Below are positions 36,148 to 45,059 of a stretch of 64,000 bases of DNA, piece by piece. The position numbers were made by a program, and so were the translations under genes. Each line of letters opens with the position of its first letter. Position 1 is the first letter of the stretch. The notes beneath the pieces are model-generated. The model was not told the DNA's origin and searched no databases. It saw only the letters and a program-made list of their open reading frames with translations. Origin of the DNA: RYN-230 sp963829725 (lineage in GTDB: Bacteria > Actinomycetota > Actinomycetes > Streptosporangiales > Streptosporangiaceae); assembly GCA_963829725.1 (NCBI GenBank), contig CAWHJW010000009.1, positions 248,001-312,000 on the forward strand. The letters run 5' to 3'.

Positions 36148-37104
36148 ATGCGACGCTTCGCCGTACTGCTGTCCGTCCCGCTGCTGGGCGCGCTCGCCCT
36201 GGCTGGCTGCGGTTCCTCGTCCAGCTCAGCCAGCCCGAGCGTGGCGGTGAGCGGCCATTTCGGCACCAACCCTCAGATCACCATCCCGAGTCAGTCGGCC
36301 GCCAGCAAGCTCACGGTCAAGACCCTGATCCAGGGCAGCGGCCCGGCCCTGACCAAGACGGATGCCTTCGTCGGCAACTACGCCGTGTACATCTGGAGCG
36401 GGAAGACCCACAAACTCGCCGAGAGCACGTTCAGCACCAAGAGCCCGGCGCTGTTCAGCGGGCAGTTGCTGCCCGGGCTGGAGTCGGCGCTGCAGGGCAA
36501 GAAGATGGGCAGCCGGGTGCTGGCCGTGGTCCCGCCCGCGGAGGGCTACGGGAAGAGCGGCAACTCCTCGGCCGGCGTCTCGGCCACGGACACCCTGGTG
36601 TTCGTGGTGGACATGATCAAGGAGTTCGCGAACAACGCCTCGGCTACCGGAACCCAGGTGACCAACGGGGGCGGCTCGCTGCCCTCGGTCACCGCGAAGG
36701 CCGGTGCCGCGCCCACCATCACCATGCCGTCCTCGGCCCACAAGCCGCCGTCCTCGCTCGTCGTCAAGACGCTGATCAAGGGCTCGGGCGCGACGGTGCA
36801 GAAGGGCCAGACCGTGGTGACCCAGTACGTCGGGTCGATCTGGCGGACCGGCAAGGTATTCGACTCCTCGTGGAGCCGGGGCCAGCCGTTCGGCTTCACC
36901 ATCGGGGCCACCCCGAGCCAGGTCATCACCGGCTGGGACAAGGGCCTGGTCGGCCAGACCGTGGGCAGCCGGGTCATGCTGGTCGTCCCGCCCGCTGACG
37001 GTTACGGCAAGACCGGCAGCACCCAGGCGGGCATCAAGGGCACCGACACCCTGGTCTTCGTGGTCAACATCCTCGGTGCCATCAACCCGTCGTCAGCCTC
37101 CTGA
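36148..37104 (+). CDS. lipoprotein with two FKBP-type peptidyl-prolyl isomerase domains
   Basis: 318 residues. Lipoprotein signal with lipobox LAGC (Cys21), then a Ser-rich linker. Two FKBP modules: the first (about 55-160; LFSGQLLPGLESALQGKKMGSRVLAVVPPAEGYG) has lost the usual V-Y-T-G entry and may be non-catalytic; the second (about 200-312; VVTQYVGSIWRTGKVFDSSWSRGQPFGFTIGATPSQVITGWDKGLVG) keeps the canonical features. Acts outside the membrane on exported proteins, consistent with the nearby Tat genes. Its 3' end overlaps the antisense DoxX pseudogene. Confidence 0.9.
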   Translation: MRRFAVLLSVPLLGALALAGCGSSSSSASPSVAVSGHFGTNPQITIPSQSAASKLTVKTLIQGSGPALTKTDAFVGNYAVYIWSGKTHKLAESTFSTKSPALFSGQLLPGLESALQGKKMGSRVLAVVPPAEGYGKSGNSSAGVSATDTLVFVVDMIKEFANNASATGTQVTNGGGSLPSVTAKAGAAPTITMPSSAHKPPSSLVVKTLIKGSGATVQKGQTVVTQYVGSIWRTGKVFDSSWSRGQPFGFTIGATPSQVITGWDKGLVGQTVGSRVMLVVPPADGYGKTGSTQAGIKGTDTLVFVVNILGAINPSSAS

Positions 37105-37583
37105 CGGTGCTGGCCCCGGGGGCCCCCGGGCCCCCCGGCTCGGCTGTCCTGGCCGCGCGAGCTGAGGCTGTCGGCCAGGGAGTCCAGCATCAGGCCGTTC
37201 CCGATGCCGACCAGCCAGGCATCCTTGGCCAGCGGCACGCCCTGCTGGGTCGGGCGGAGGCTGCCCTCCATCCGCATCCCGGGTGTCCTGAGGTACAGGC
37301 CGATGAGGCCGCCGGAGAACGCGGTCAGGGCGAGCCCGGCCAGGCCAGCCGGCACCACCGGCAGCAGCAGGGTGGTGCCGGCCGCGATCTCGCCCACCGC
37401 CAGCAGCCGGGCGAAGTCCTGCGGCTTCATCGTGCCCAGGAACGGTTACGTCGAGGCCGCCATGCCGTGCAGCCGGGCGGCGGTCTCCTCATCGGCGGAC
37501 AGCTTGCCCACGCCGGAGTTGAGGATGAACGCCCCCGCGGTGAGCCGGGGCGGCAGGGTCCGTACCAGTGAGGCGAGCCGCAA
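37002..37583 (-). pseudogene. DoxX-like membrane protein gene interrupted by an in-frame stop
   Basis: Read from a TTG at 37583 with AAAGGAG upstream, the frame gives RLASLVRTLPPRLTAGAFILNSGVGKLSADEETAARLHGMAAST, then TAA (37446-37448), then without a shift PFLGTMKPQDFARLLAVGEIAAGTTLL and AFSGGLIGLYLRTPGMR. Homologues read through this point, with an aromatic residue likely at the stop, so a single TAC-to-TAA change explains it. At least three hydrophobic segments. The 3' end overlaps the FKBP gene on the other strand by about 100 bases; where translation originally ended is uncertain. Confidence 0.75.
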
Positions 37584-37623
37584 GAGGAACTCCTTTCTGC
37601 TCTTCAAGCCATTAACGGCCGTG

Positions 37624-38715
37624 CTAAACCGCCGGGCTCCGGCCCCCCGCAACCAGGGTGCCGGCGTGCCGCCCGGCCGCGGCCGCGGCCAGGAAGTAAG
37701 CCAGGTCCGCGTCCAGGTTCCGGCCCATGGTGGCCAGCGGCACCGGGCAGTCCCGCAGCGCCGCCTCGAGGCCGCCGGTGCCGACGGTGACCAGCGTGTG
37801 CCGGGCGGCCAGCGCGGCGGCCTGCCCGGCGACCAGCGCGCCGAACTCCCCGGGCAGGTCTGGGAGCACGACGTCGGCGCGGGCCAGCGCCACCCGGCCG
37901 TAGCTGGTCAGGCTGTGATGGGACAGGCCGCGGTGCCGCGGGCGGGGGTCCGCGTCGCTGATCCGCAGCGCGGCCACCGGCCGGCCGCCGAGCACCGCGG
38001 CCGCGTTCACGGCCTCGCCGCAGGCCACCCCGGAGAACCCCCACCGGGTGCCGGTGCCCAGGTTGCCCGGCCCCTGGGTGACGATGATCGACTCGGCGCC
38101 GAGCACGTGCCGGGCCGCGAGCAGGCCGGTGTGCAGGGTGACCGTCTCCAGGTCCCCGCCGAAAGACTGGCCGGTGCTGATGGTGCCGCGCAGCCAGCCG
38201 GCCTCGCGCAGCCCGGCCGCGGTCCGGGAGAACCAGGCGGGCAGCGCGCCGCCGTCCAGCATCACGTACACGGCGGCGGGCGGGTCCGGTCGGCCGGCCC
38301 GCAGCCCGGCCAGCACCGCGGGCAGCGCCGAGTGCAGGTCGGCCACGATCACCGGGACCCCGCCGATGTCGTCCGCGGTGCGCAGCACCTCATGATGCGG
38401 CGAGTCCTGCTCATCGGCGCCGAGCACGGTGGCCTGGAGCGGGGTATAGCGGGCCTTGACCAGGTGCCCGGGGCCGTCCGGGTCCGGCGGCAGGCGGTCC
38501 GGCAGCGCCACCACCAGGGCGTAGCCGCCGGTGCCGAGGCCTAGGGCCAGGGCGGTGGTGTTCAGCAGCACCCGGTCGCCGGGCTCCGGGCGGCCGGTCA
38601 GCGGCGGGTAGGCCAGCGCCCGCATCCGCTCGCCACCCACAGCCACCTCGAACTCCGCCGCACCAGGCCACTCGCGGCGTACCGCCAAAACCTCGCCACT
38701 GCGCCACCTGATCAC
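37624..38715 (-). CDS. DUF3866 family protein
   Basis: 363 residues. RWRSGEVLAVRREWPGAAEFEVAV and GDRVLLNTTALALGLGTGGYALVVA open the protein; KARYTPLQATVLGADEQDSPHH, SIIVTQGPGNLGTGTRWGFSGVACGEAVNAA and ISDADPRPRHRGLSHHSLTSYGRVALARADVVLP are the conserved blocks. No experimentally known function; the His/Asp-rich blocks suggest a metal- or nucleotide-binding enzyme. Divergent from pafB, as in many actinomycetes. GTG start with TACCCT 6 bases upstream. Confidence 0.88.
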   Translation of the reverse strand: MIRWRSGEVLAVRREWPGAAEFEVAVGGERMRALAYPPLTGRPEPGDRVLLNTTALALGLGTGGYALVVALPDRLPPDPDGPGHLVKARYTPLQATVLGADEQDSPHHEVLRTADDIGGVPVIVADLHSALPAVLAGLRAGRPDPPAAVYVMLDGGALPAWFSRTAAGLREAGWLRGTISTGQSFGGDLETVTLHTGLLAARHVLGAESIIVTQGPGNLGTGTRWGFSGVACGEAVNAAAVLGGRPVAALRISDADPRPRHRGLSHHSLTSYGRVALARADVVLPDLPGEFGALVAGQAAALAARHTLVTVGTGGLEAALRDCPVPLATMGRNLDADLAYFLAAAAAGRHAGTLVAGGRSPAV

Positions 38716-38721
38716 TCCCGC

Positions 38722-38727
38722 AGGGTA
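38722..38727 (-). promoter_or_regulatory. -10 element before the DUF3866 gene
   Basis: TACCCT on the minus strand, 6 bases before the GTG at 38715. Probable leaderless start. Confidence 0.45.
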
Positions 38728-38766
38728 GCGTCATGAGTTGACGGGCGGGCGGGTGAAGGACTAGCG

Positions 38767-39716
38767 ATGTCACGAAGGAAAACCGAACGGCTGCTGGGCC
38801 TGGTTGTCTGCCTGCTGTCCAGCGAGCGGTACCTGACCGCGCGGCAGATCCGCGACGCGGTGCCCGGCTACCCGGAGTCCTTCGAGGCGTTCAAGCGCAT
38901 GTTCGAGCGGGACAAGGAGGAGCTGAGGGAACTCGGCATCCCGCTGGAGACGGGGTCGAATTCGCCGCTGGACGACGAGGCGGGGTACCGCATTCCGCGG
39001 CAGGCTTACGTTCTGCCGGAAATACGGCTGGAACCGGATGAGGCCGCGGTGCTCTCACTGGCCGCGCGGGTCTGGCGGCAGGCCGAACTGGCCGGGGCGG
39101 CGGCCGGCGCGCTGCTCAAGCTGCGGGCCGCCGGGGTGGACGCCGAAGAGACACCGCAACCGGGGATCGAGCCGCGGCTGCAGGCCGGGGAGGCGGCGTT
39201 TGGCCCGCTGTGGGAAGCGGTGCGGGACCGGCGGCCGGTGAGCTTCGCCTACCGGGCGGCCGGGCGCAGTGAGCCGCAGCAGCGGAAGCTGGAGCCGTGG
39301 GGAGTGGTGAACCGGCACGGCCGCTGGTACGTGGCCGGGCAGGACACCGACCGCGGGGCGGAGCGGGTGTTCCGGCTCAGCCGGGTCGAGGGCCCGGTGC
39401 GGTTCACCGGCCCGGCCGGGTCGGTCACCGTGCCCGAGGGCATCGACGTGCGGGAGACCGTCCGGGAGTGGGACGCCCACCCGCCGCCGCGGCGCTCGGC
39501 CCTGCTCCAGGTGCGGCAGGGGCCGGCCACGGCGTGCGGCGCTACGCGACGGACGTGCGCCCCGGCCCGCCCGGCTGGGATCTGGTCGAGGCGCCGTTCT
39601 CCGACGTCGGCTGGTTCGCCGAGCACCTGGCCTCGTTCGGCGTGGCGGTCCTCGCGCTCGAGCCCGCCGACCTGCGGGAGGCCGTCATCACCCAGCTGAA
39701 GGGGGCCCTGGCGTGA
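38767..39716 (+). CDS. pafB: PafB, WYL-domain transcriptional regulator (single-base frameshift)
   Basis: With PafC forms the PafBC activator of the LexA-independent DNA damage response in mycobacteria. N-terminal winged HTH (RKTERLLGLVVCLLSSERYLTARQIRDAV), WYL domain (PVSFAYRAAG ... EPWGVVNRHGRWYVAGQD), then a C-terminal WCX domain. The frame is sound to about residue 250 (LLQVRQG) and then turns into Arg/Ser-rich shadow sequence ending at 39699. The real C-terminus (GHGVRRYATDVRPGPPGWDLVEAPF...) lies in the -1 frame and stops at 39716, overlapping pafC. Restoring one G to the GGGG run at 39517-39520 repairs it. Confidence 0.85.
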
Positions 39717-40705
39717 TGTCCCCGGCGACCTCGGCGAATACCAGTTCCCTGCGGCTGCAGCGGCTGCTGGCGCTGGTGCCCTACGTGATCAGCCGGAAGG
39801 TGGTCGGCCTGGCCGAGACGGCCAAGGCGTTCGGGGTCAGCGAGCGCGAGCTGGTCGATGACCTGAACCTGCTGTGGTGCGTAGAACTGCGCTCCCCGGA
39901 CCCGTACTGCCCCATCGACCTGTCCTACGAGGGCGGCGAGATCGTGGTCAGAGCGGCCGAGCTGATGGACCGGCCGCTGCGGCTGGCCGTGGACGAGGCC
40001 AGCGCGCTGCTGGTGGCGCTGCGGATGCTCGCCGAGGTGGGCCATGTGGCGCCGGTGCCCGGCCTGGCCGAGGGGTCGGCGCTGAGCCGGACCATCGCCA
40101 AGCTGGAGGCGGCGGCGGGCGAGGCGGGGATGCCGAGCGCCCAGGTGGCCATCCAGGTGGACCGGACCGCCCAGCAGGCGGTGCTGCAGGCGCTGCGGGA
40201 CGCGCTGCCCCGCGGCCGGCGGGTGCACCTGACCTATTACGTGCCGGGCCGGGATGAGGCCACCGAGCGCGATGTGGACCCGATGCGGCTGCTCGTCGTG
40301 GAGGGGCGCAGCTACCTGGAAGGCTGGTGCCGCCGGGCCGAGGCGGTCCGGGTGTTCCGCCTGGACCGGGTGCTGGGCCTGCGGGTTCTCGACGTGGCCG
40401 CGGAGGTCCCGCCGGAGGCGGAGCCGGTGGACGTGGACCAGGGGCTGTTCCGCCCGTCCCCGGAGGACCTGCAGGTCGTCTTGGAACTGGCCCCGCTGGG
40501 GCGCTGGGTGGCCGAGTACTACCCGTGCGAGGACGTCACCGAGCTGGGCGACGGCCGGCTGCGGGTCACGCTGCTCACCCCGGACAGCCGCTGGGTGCGC
40601 CGGCTGGCGCTGCGGCTGGGCGAGAATGGCCGTATCATCAGTCCGGCCGCGCTGGCCGCCCAGGTCAGTGCGGATGCAGCCGCGGCCCTGGCGCAGTATG
40701 CTTGA
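39713..40705 (+). CDS. pafC: PafC, WYL-domain transcriptional regulator
   Basis: 330 residues, intact. HTH at about 10-65 (LLALVPYVISRKVVGLAETAKAFGVSERELVDDLNLLW), WYL domain near 165-230 (RRVHLTYYVPGRDEATERDVDPMRLLVVEGRSYLEGWC) and a C-terminal WCX domain. Needs PafB to act. GTG start overlapping the corrected pafB stop by 4 bases (GTGA), which itself supports the repaired pafB frame. Confidence 0.92.
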   Translation: MMSPATSANTSSLRLQRLLALVPYVISRKVVGLAETAKAFGVSERELVDDLNLLWCVELRSPDPYCPIDLSYEGGEIVVRAAELMDRPLRLAVDEASALLVALRMLAEVGHVAPVPGLAEGSALSRTIAKLEAAAGEAGMPSAQVAIQVDRTAQQAVLQALRDALPRGRRVHLTYYVPGRDEATERDVDPMRLLVVEGRSYLEGWCRRAEAVRVFRLDRVLGLRVLDVAAEVPPEAEPVDVDQGLFRPSPEDLQVVLELAPLGRWVAEYYPCEDVTELGDGRLRVTLLTPDSRWVRRLALRLGENGRIISPAALAAQVSADAAAALAQYA

Positions 40706-40706
40706 C

Positions 40707-40724
40707 GGTCACGCTTCGGTGACC
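40707..40724 (+). terminator. short hairpin after pafC
   Basis: GGTCAC and GTGACC form a 6-bp stem around a GCTTCG loop one base after the pafC stop. Too short to be sure; it precedes a separate promoter for tatA. Confidence 0.3.
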
Positions 40725-40762
40725 AGGCCGGCGCGTTCGGTCCGATATGAACATCTCGCATG

Positions 40763-40768
40763 TAGGCT
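40763..40768 (+). promoter_or_regulatory. possible -10 element of the tatAC promoter
   Basis: TAGGCT, 53 bases before the tatA ATG, with TGAACA about 14 bases further upstream as a weak -35. Confidence 0.35.
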
Positions 40769-40821
40769 CGTAACGGTAGTGACCCAGTGCGGGGCTTGCG
40801 TCCCCGGTGAAGAGGGCGGAA

Positions 40822-41145
40822 ATGCTTGGCGATCTGTTCGACAGTCCCTGGAAGATCCTCATTGTCGCCGTGGTGCTGATCGTCCTGTTCGGCTCGAAGA
40901 AGCTGCCTGACGCGGCCCGCTCGCTCGGTAAGTCCATGCGCATCTTGAAGACTGAGGTCCAGGACTTGCACGGACATGACGAGACGCCTGCAGTGGCGCC
41001 GGCCGCGGCCATCCCGGCCGCCCCGCCGACCCAGGAGCACGTCGAGTCGCTCCAGCAGCAGATCCGTGACCTGCAGGCCAAGGCGGAGGCGGCCCAGCCC
41101 GCGGGCGCCCCGGTCACGGAGACGCAGCGCACCCAGGCCGGCTGA
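40822..41145 (+). CDS. tatA: Sec-independent protein translocase TatA
   Basis: Pore-forming subunit of twin-arginine export. 107 residues: one short N-terminal membrane helix (WKILIVAVVLIVLFG), the conserved FG-x-KKLPDAARSLGKSMRILK amphipathic helix, then an Ala/Pro/Gln-rich tail with a coiled-coil-like EHVESLQQQIRDLQAKAEA. The ATG at 40822 is preferred to the GTG at 40807 because the GAGGGCGGA ribosome site lies between them. tatC follows after 26 bases. Confidence 0.93.
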   Translation: MLGDLFDSPWKILIVAVVLIVLFGSKKLPDAARSLGKSMRILKTEVQDLHGHDETPAVAPAAAIPAAPPTQEHVESLQQQIRDLQAKAEAAQPAGAPVTETQRTQAG

Positions 41146-41171
41146 CCCCGCCCCGGCGTCCGGAACCGGCG

Positions 41172-42077
41172 ATGGCGAAGCTGGGTGACACCGTCCGTGG
41201 CGCCCGCGTGCTCGGCGCGCGGGTGCGGGCGGCGGAGGCAGCCGACTCAGAGGGCCGGATGCCGCTCATGGATCACATCCGCGAGCTGCGGAACCGGCTG
41301 GTCAAGATCTGCCTGGCCCTCCTGGTAGGGGTGGGCATCGGGCTGATCCCGGCGGTCTTCAACCGGGCCTGGAATTTCGTCCAGCACCCGTTCTGCGCGG
41401 CCACGATCAACGACATGACCGGCTGCCACCACGTTGGCGACCAGCTGGTCCTGCAGGGTGTCTTCGACCCGTTCATGCTCCACCTGGAGATCGCGTTCTT
41501 CTTCGGGCTGATCGTGACCAGCCCGATCTGGCTCTACCAGTTGTGGGCGTTCGTCGCGCCGGGGCTGTACCGCCGCGAGAAGCGGTGGACGTACGCGTTC
41601 GTCGGCATCGCCGCGCCGCTGTTCGCCCTCGGTGCCGCGCTGGCCTATTTCGCGATGAGCCGCGGCCTGAAATACCTGCTGGGCCTGGCCCCTGAGCACA
41701 TCCTCGTGCTGCCGAGCGTCTCCACCTACCTGAGCTACTTCCTGGGCATGCTGCTCGGCTTCGGCCTGGCGTTCGAGCTGCCGCTGCTGCTGCTGGTCCT
41801 GAACGTGGCCGGGGTGCTGAGCCACCAGTTCTTCCGGCGCTGGCGGCGCCTGATGATCTTCGCGGTGTTCCTGTTCGCCGGGATCGCCTCGCCCAGCCCG
41901 GATCCGCTCACCATGCTGCTGCTCGCGGTGCCGTGCCTGGTCCTGGTGGAGATCGCTGAGGTCATCATCTGGCTGAACGACCGGCGCCGGGCCACCCGGG
42001 CCTCGCTGTATGCGGGCCTGGCCGACGACGAGCTGGCGCCGCTGGACGACGAGGAGCCGGTCGACGCGGACCGGTAA
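41172..42077 (+). CDS. tatC: Sec-independent protein translocase TatC
   Basis: Receptor for twin-arginine signal peptides. 301 residues with six membrane helices: MPLMDHIRELRNRLVK start, FDPFMLHLEIAFFFGLIVTSPIWLYQLWAFVAPGLYRREKR (the conserved P-x-W-x-YQ-x-W-F-P-x-L region), LSYFLGMLLGFGLAFELPLLLLVL and FAGIASPSPDPLTMLLLAVPCLVLVEIAE. The first ~28 residues before MPLMDH form a cytoplasmic extension, and an internal ATG at 41259 is possible. Confidence 0.94.
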   Translation: MAKLGDTVRGARVLGARVRAAEAADSEGRMPLMDHIRELRNRLVKICLALLVGVGIGLIPAVFNRAWNFVQHPFCAATINDMTGCHHVGDQLVLQGVFDPFMLHLEIAFFFGLIVTSPIWLYQLWAFVAPGLYRREKRWTYAFVGIAAPLFALGAALAYFAMSRGLKYLLGLAPEHILVLPSVSTYLSYFLGMLLGFGLAFELPLLLLVLNVAGVLSHQFFRRWRRLMIFAVFLFAGIASPSPDPLTMLLLAVPCLVLVEIAEVIIWLNDRRRATRASLYAGLADDELAPLDDEEPVDADR

Positions 42078-42135
42078 CGGAGGTCGCTAGCGAGCCCCTG
42101 GCCAGGCCGGGGCAGTGCGGGCTGGCGGGCTCACC

Positions 42136-42141
42136 TAGGCT
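42136..42141 (+). promoter_or_regulatory. -10 element before helY
   Basis: TAGGCT, 6 bases before the helY ATG; probable leaderless promoter. Confidence 0.5.
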
Positions 42142-42147
42142 GGGATC

Positions 42148-44971
42148 ATGTCCACCCCGGCGCAGCGTTATGCCGCCTTCCGCCGGCAGAGCGCCGAGGG
42201 GCCCGAGCTCACCGTCTTCCAGTCGCTGTACGACTTCACGTTCGACGACTTCCAGCGGCGGGCGTGCCAGGCGCTGAACGCGGGGCACGGCGTGCTGGTC
42301 GCCGCGCCGACCGGCTCGGGCAAGACCGTGGTCGGCGAGTTCGCCGTGCATCTGGCCCTGGCCGAGGGCCGCAAGTGCTTCTACACCACGCCGATCAAGG
42401 CGCTGTCTAACCAGAAGTACGGCGACCTGGTCCGCCGCTACGGTGCCGAGCAGGTCGGCCTGCTCACCGGGGACAACAGCATCAACGGGGAAGCCCCGGT
42501 GGTGGTCATGACCACCGAGGTGCTGCGCAACATGCTGTACGGCGGCTCGGCCACGCTGTCCGGGCTCAGCTACGTGGTGCTGGACGAGGTGCACTACCTG
42601 GCCGACCGGTTCCGCGGCGCGGTCTGGGAAGAAGTGATCATCCACCTGCCCGAGTCGGTGCGGGTCGTCGCACTGTCGGCCACCGTGAGCAACGCGGAGG
42701 AGTTCGGCGACTGGCTGGCCCAGGTGCGTGGCGGCACCTCGGTGATCGTGGACGAGCACCGGCCGGTGCCGCTGTGGCAGCACATGCTGGTCGGCGGCCG
42801 GCTCTATGACCTGTTCGTCGAGTCCGGGCCGCGCCGGGACCGGGCTGGCCGGGACGGGGCTGGCCGGGATGGGGCTGGCCGGGACGGGGCGGCGGGGCGG
42901 CGGGTGCAGGTGAACCCGGAACTGCTCCGGGTCGCGCGGCGCGACGACTGGGCGGCGCGCAAGGCCCCGGGCCGGCCGCCCCGGGGCGGCCGGCGGCCGC
43001 CCCGGTTCCGTGCGCCACGCCGGCCCGAGGTGATCACCCGGCTGGACAGCTGCCGGGTTGCTGCCCGCCATCACGTTCATCTTCAGCCGGGCCGGCTGCG
43101 AGGCGGCGGTCCGGCAGTGCCTGGACGCCGGGCTGCGGCTGACCACCCCGGACGAGGCGGCGGCGATCACGGAGGTCGCGCAGCGCCGGGTCCAGGACAT
43201 CCCGGAGCCCGACCTGCCGGTGCTGGGTTACGCCGAGTGGCTGGCCGGGCTGCAGCGCGGCATCGCCGCGCACCATGCCGGGATGCTGCCCACCTTCAAG
43301 GAAGTGGTGGAGGAACTGTTCGAGGCCGGCCTGGTCCGGGCGGTGTTCGCCACCGAGACGCTGGCCCTGGGCATCAACATGCCCGCCCGCACGGTCGTCA
43401 TCGAGCGGCTGGATAAGTGGAACGGCGAGGCGCACGCCGACCTGACCCCGGGGGAGTACACCCAGCTCACCGGCCGGGCGGGCCGCCGGGGCATCGATGT
43501 GGAAGGGCACGCCGTGGTGCTGTGGCAGCCCGGCGTCGACCCGCTCGCGGTGGCCGGGCTGGCCGGCACCCGCACCTATCCGCTCAACTCCAGCTTCCGG
43601 CCGTCCTACAACATGGCGGTGAACCTGGTCGGCCAGGCCGGCCTGGACGGCCTGGACCAGGCCGCCGCCCTGCTGGAGTCCTCGTTCGCCCAGTTCCAGG
43701 CGGACCGCGCGGTGGTCGGCATCGCCCGGCAGGCCCGCCGCAGCCGGGAGGCGCTGGAGGAGCTCAGCGTGACCTGCGAACGCGGTGATTTCGCCGAGTA
43801 CTTCGCGCTGCGCCGGGAGCTGTCCGGGCTGGAGGCGTTGGCCGCCCGGGAGCGGTCCGCCGACCGCCAGGCCCAGGCCCGGCACTCGCTGGAACGGCTG
43901 CGCCGCGGGGACATCATCGTGGTGCCCGGCGGCCGCCGGGCCGGCCTGGCCGTGGTGCTCGACCCCGGCATGGCGGGCGGCCCGCCCCGCGGGGGCCGTC
44001 CCGGCGACGGAAACGCCTCGCTGCCGCTGGTGCTCACCGTCGGCCGGCAGGTGAAACGGCTGTCCCTGGCCGACTTCCCGGTCCCGGTCAGCCCGGTCGA
44101 CCGGATCCGGATCCCGAACAGCTTCAGCGCCCGGTCCCCGCAGCACCGCCGTGACCTGGCCTCGACCATGCGGAACAAGCTGGCCGGCCGCGAGGTCGGC
44201 CGCCACCCGGGGAAGCAGGATGCCCCGGCCGGCCGGGGCGTGCAGCAGGAGGCCGCCGCGCTGCGGCGGCGGCTGCGCCAGCATCCCTGTCACGGCTGCG
44301 CCGACCGGGAGGCGCACGCCCGCCAGGCGGAGCAGCGGGCCCGGCTGGAGCGTGAGGTGGCCGGTCTGGAAGCCAACGTGGCCGCCCGCTCGCACGTGAT
44401 CGCCCGGACCTTCCAGCGGGTCTGCGCGGTGCTGGACCGGCTCGGTTACCTCTCCGGCGGCCGGGTCACCCCGGACGGCAGGCGGCTCGCCGACCTGTAC
44501 ACCGAACTGGACCTGCTCGCGGCGGAATGCCTACGCCGCGGCTTGTGGGATGGGCTGGACCCCGCTGAGCTGGCCGCCTGCGTGTCCGTGCTGACCTTCG
44601 AGTCCCGGCAGTCCGCGGACGAGGGGCCGCCGCAGCTGCCCGGCGGCCCGGTGCGCGAGGTGGCCGGCACGATGATGTCGGTCTGGGGTGAGCTCGACGG
44701 CCTGGAAAAGGAGAACCGCCTGTCGTTCCTGCGCGAGCCGGACGCCGGGTTCGCCTGGGCCGCGCACGCCTGGGCCCGCGGCAAGCCGCTGGAGACCGTG
44801 CTGCGGACCGGCCTGACGCCCGGCGATTTCGTCCGGGCGGTGAAGCAGCTGATGGACCTGCTCGGCCAGGTCGCGGTGGCGGCCGGGCCCGGCTCGGAGC
44901 TGGCGTCCACCGCGCACGCCGCCGTGAACGCGCTGCGCCACGGGGTCGTGGCGTATTCCTCACTGACCTGA
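42148..44971 (+). CDS. helY: HelY/Ski2-like DEAD/DEAH-box helicase (single-base frameshift)
   Basis: Large superfamily 2 helicase, the Rv2092c homologue next to tatC. Part 1 (42148 to about 43050): Walker A AAPTGSGKT (52-60), TTPIKALSNQKYGDL, LDEVHYLADR (DEVH near 146-149), ALSATVSNAEEF. Part 2 (about 43050 to 44971) in the +1 frame: LLPAITFIFSRAGCEAAV, HHAGMLPTFKEVVEELFEAGLVRAVFATETLALGINMPARTVV, QLTGRAGRRGIDVEGH, and a long C-terminal region with helicase-associated domains. Dropping one G from CGGG at 43048-43051 joins RLDSCR to LLPAITF. An imperfect AGRDG repeat lies just before. RNA or DNA substrate not determined. Confidence 0.85.
42844..42888 (+). repeat. three 15-bp tandem repeats in helY
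   Basis: Unit GCTGGCCGGGACGGG repeated three times, the middle copy with one change, encoding AGRDG units in a Gly/Arg-rich loop between helicase core domains. Confidence 0.85.
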
Positions 44972-45009
44972 CGGGCGTACCTGTCGCTGGCCTGACCGGG
45001 CTGGCCTGA

Positions 45010-45042
45010 CCGGGCTGGCCGTCCGGTGCCTGGCCAGCCCGG
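45010..45042 (+). terminator. 11-bp stem hairpin after helY
   Basis: CCGGGCTGGCC (45010-45020) pairs exactly with GGCCAGCCCGG (45032-45042), loop 11 bases, no T-tract. It is preceded by two tandem copies of CTGGCCTGACCGGG (44987-45014). Fits a GC-only actinobacterial terminator for the tat-helY transcript. Confidence 0.5.
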
Positions 45043-45046
45043 CCAG

Positions 45047-45052
45047 TAGGCT
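45047..45052 (+). promoter_or_regulatory. -10 element before the PPOX oxidoreductase gene
   Basis: TAGGCT, 7 bases before the ATG at 45060, just after the hairpin. Confidence 0.5.
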
Positions 45053-45059
45053 CGCGCCC

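Noticed and set aside
39500..39716. Programmed -1 frameshifting in pafB
   Set aside because: No slippery heptamer of the X-XXY-YYZ type or downstream pseudoknot was recognised, and similar single-G faults occur in two other genes, so sequence error is simpler.
42844..42888. Tandem repeats here and at 22036-22080 as CRISPR-like arrays
   Set aside because: Units are directly adjacent, without spacers, and coding; no cas genes nearby. The Cas4-like cysteines at 23722-24603 belong to a chromosomal RecB-type nuclease conserved beside trmI.
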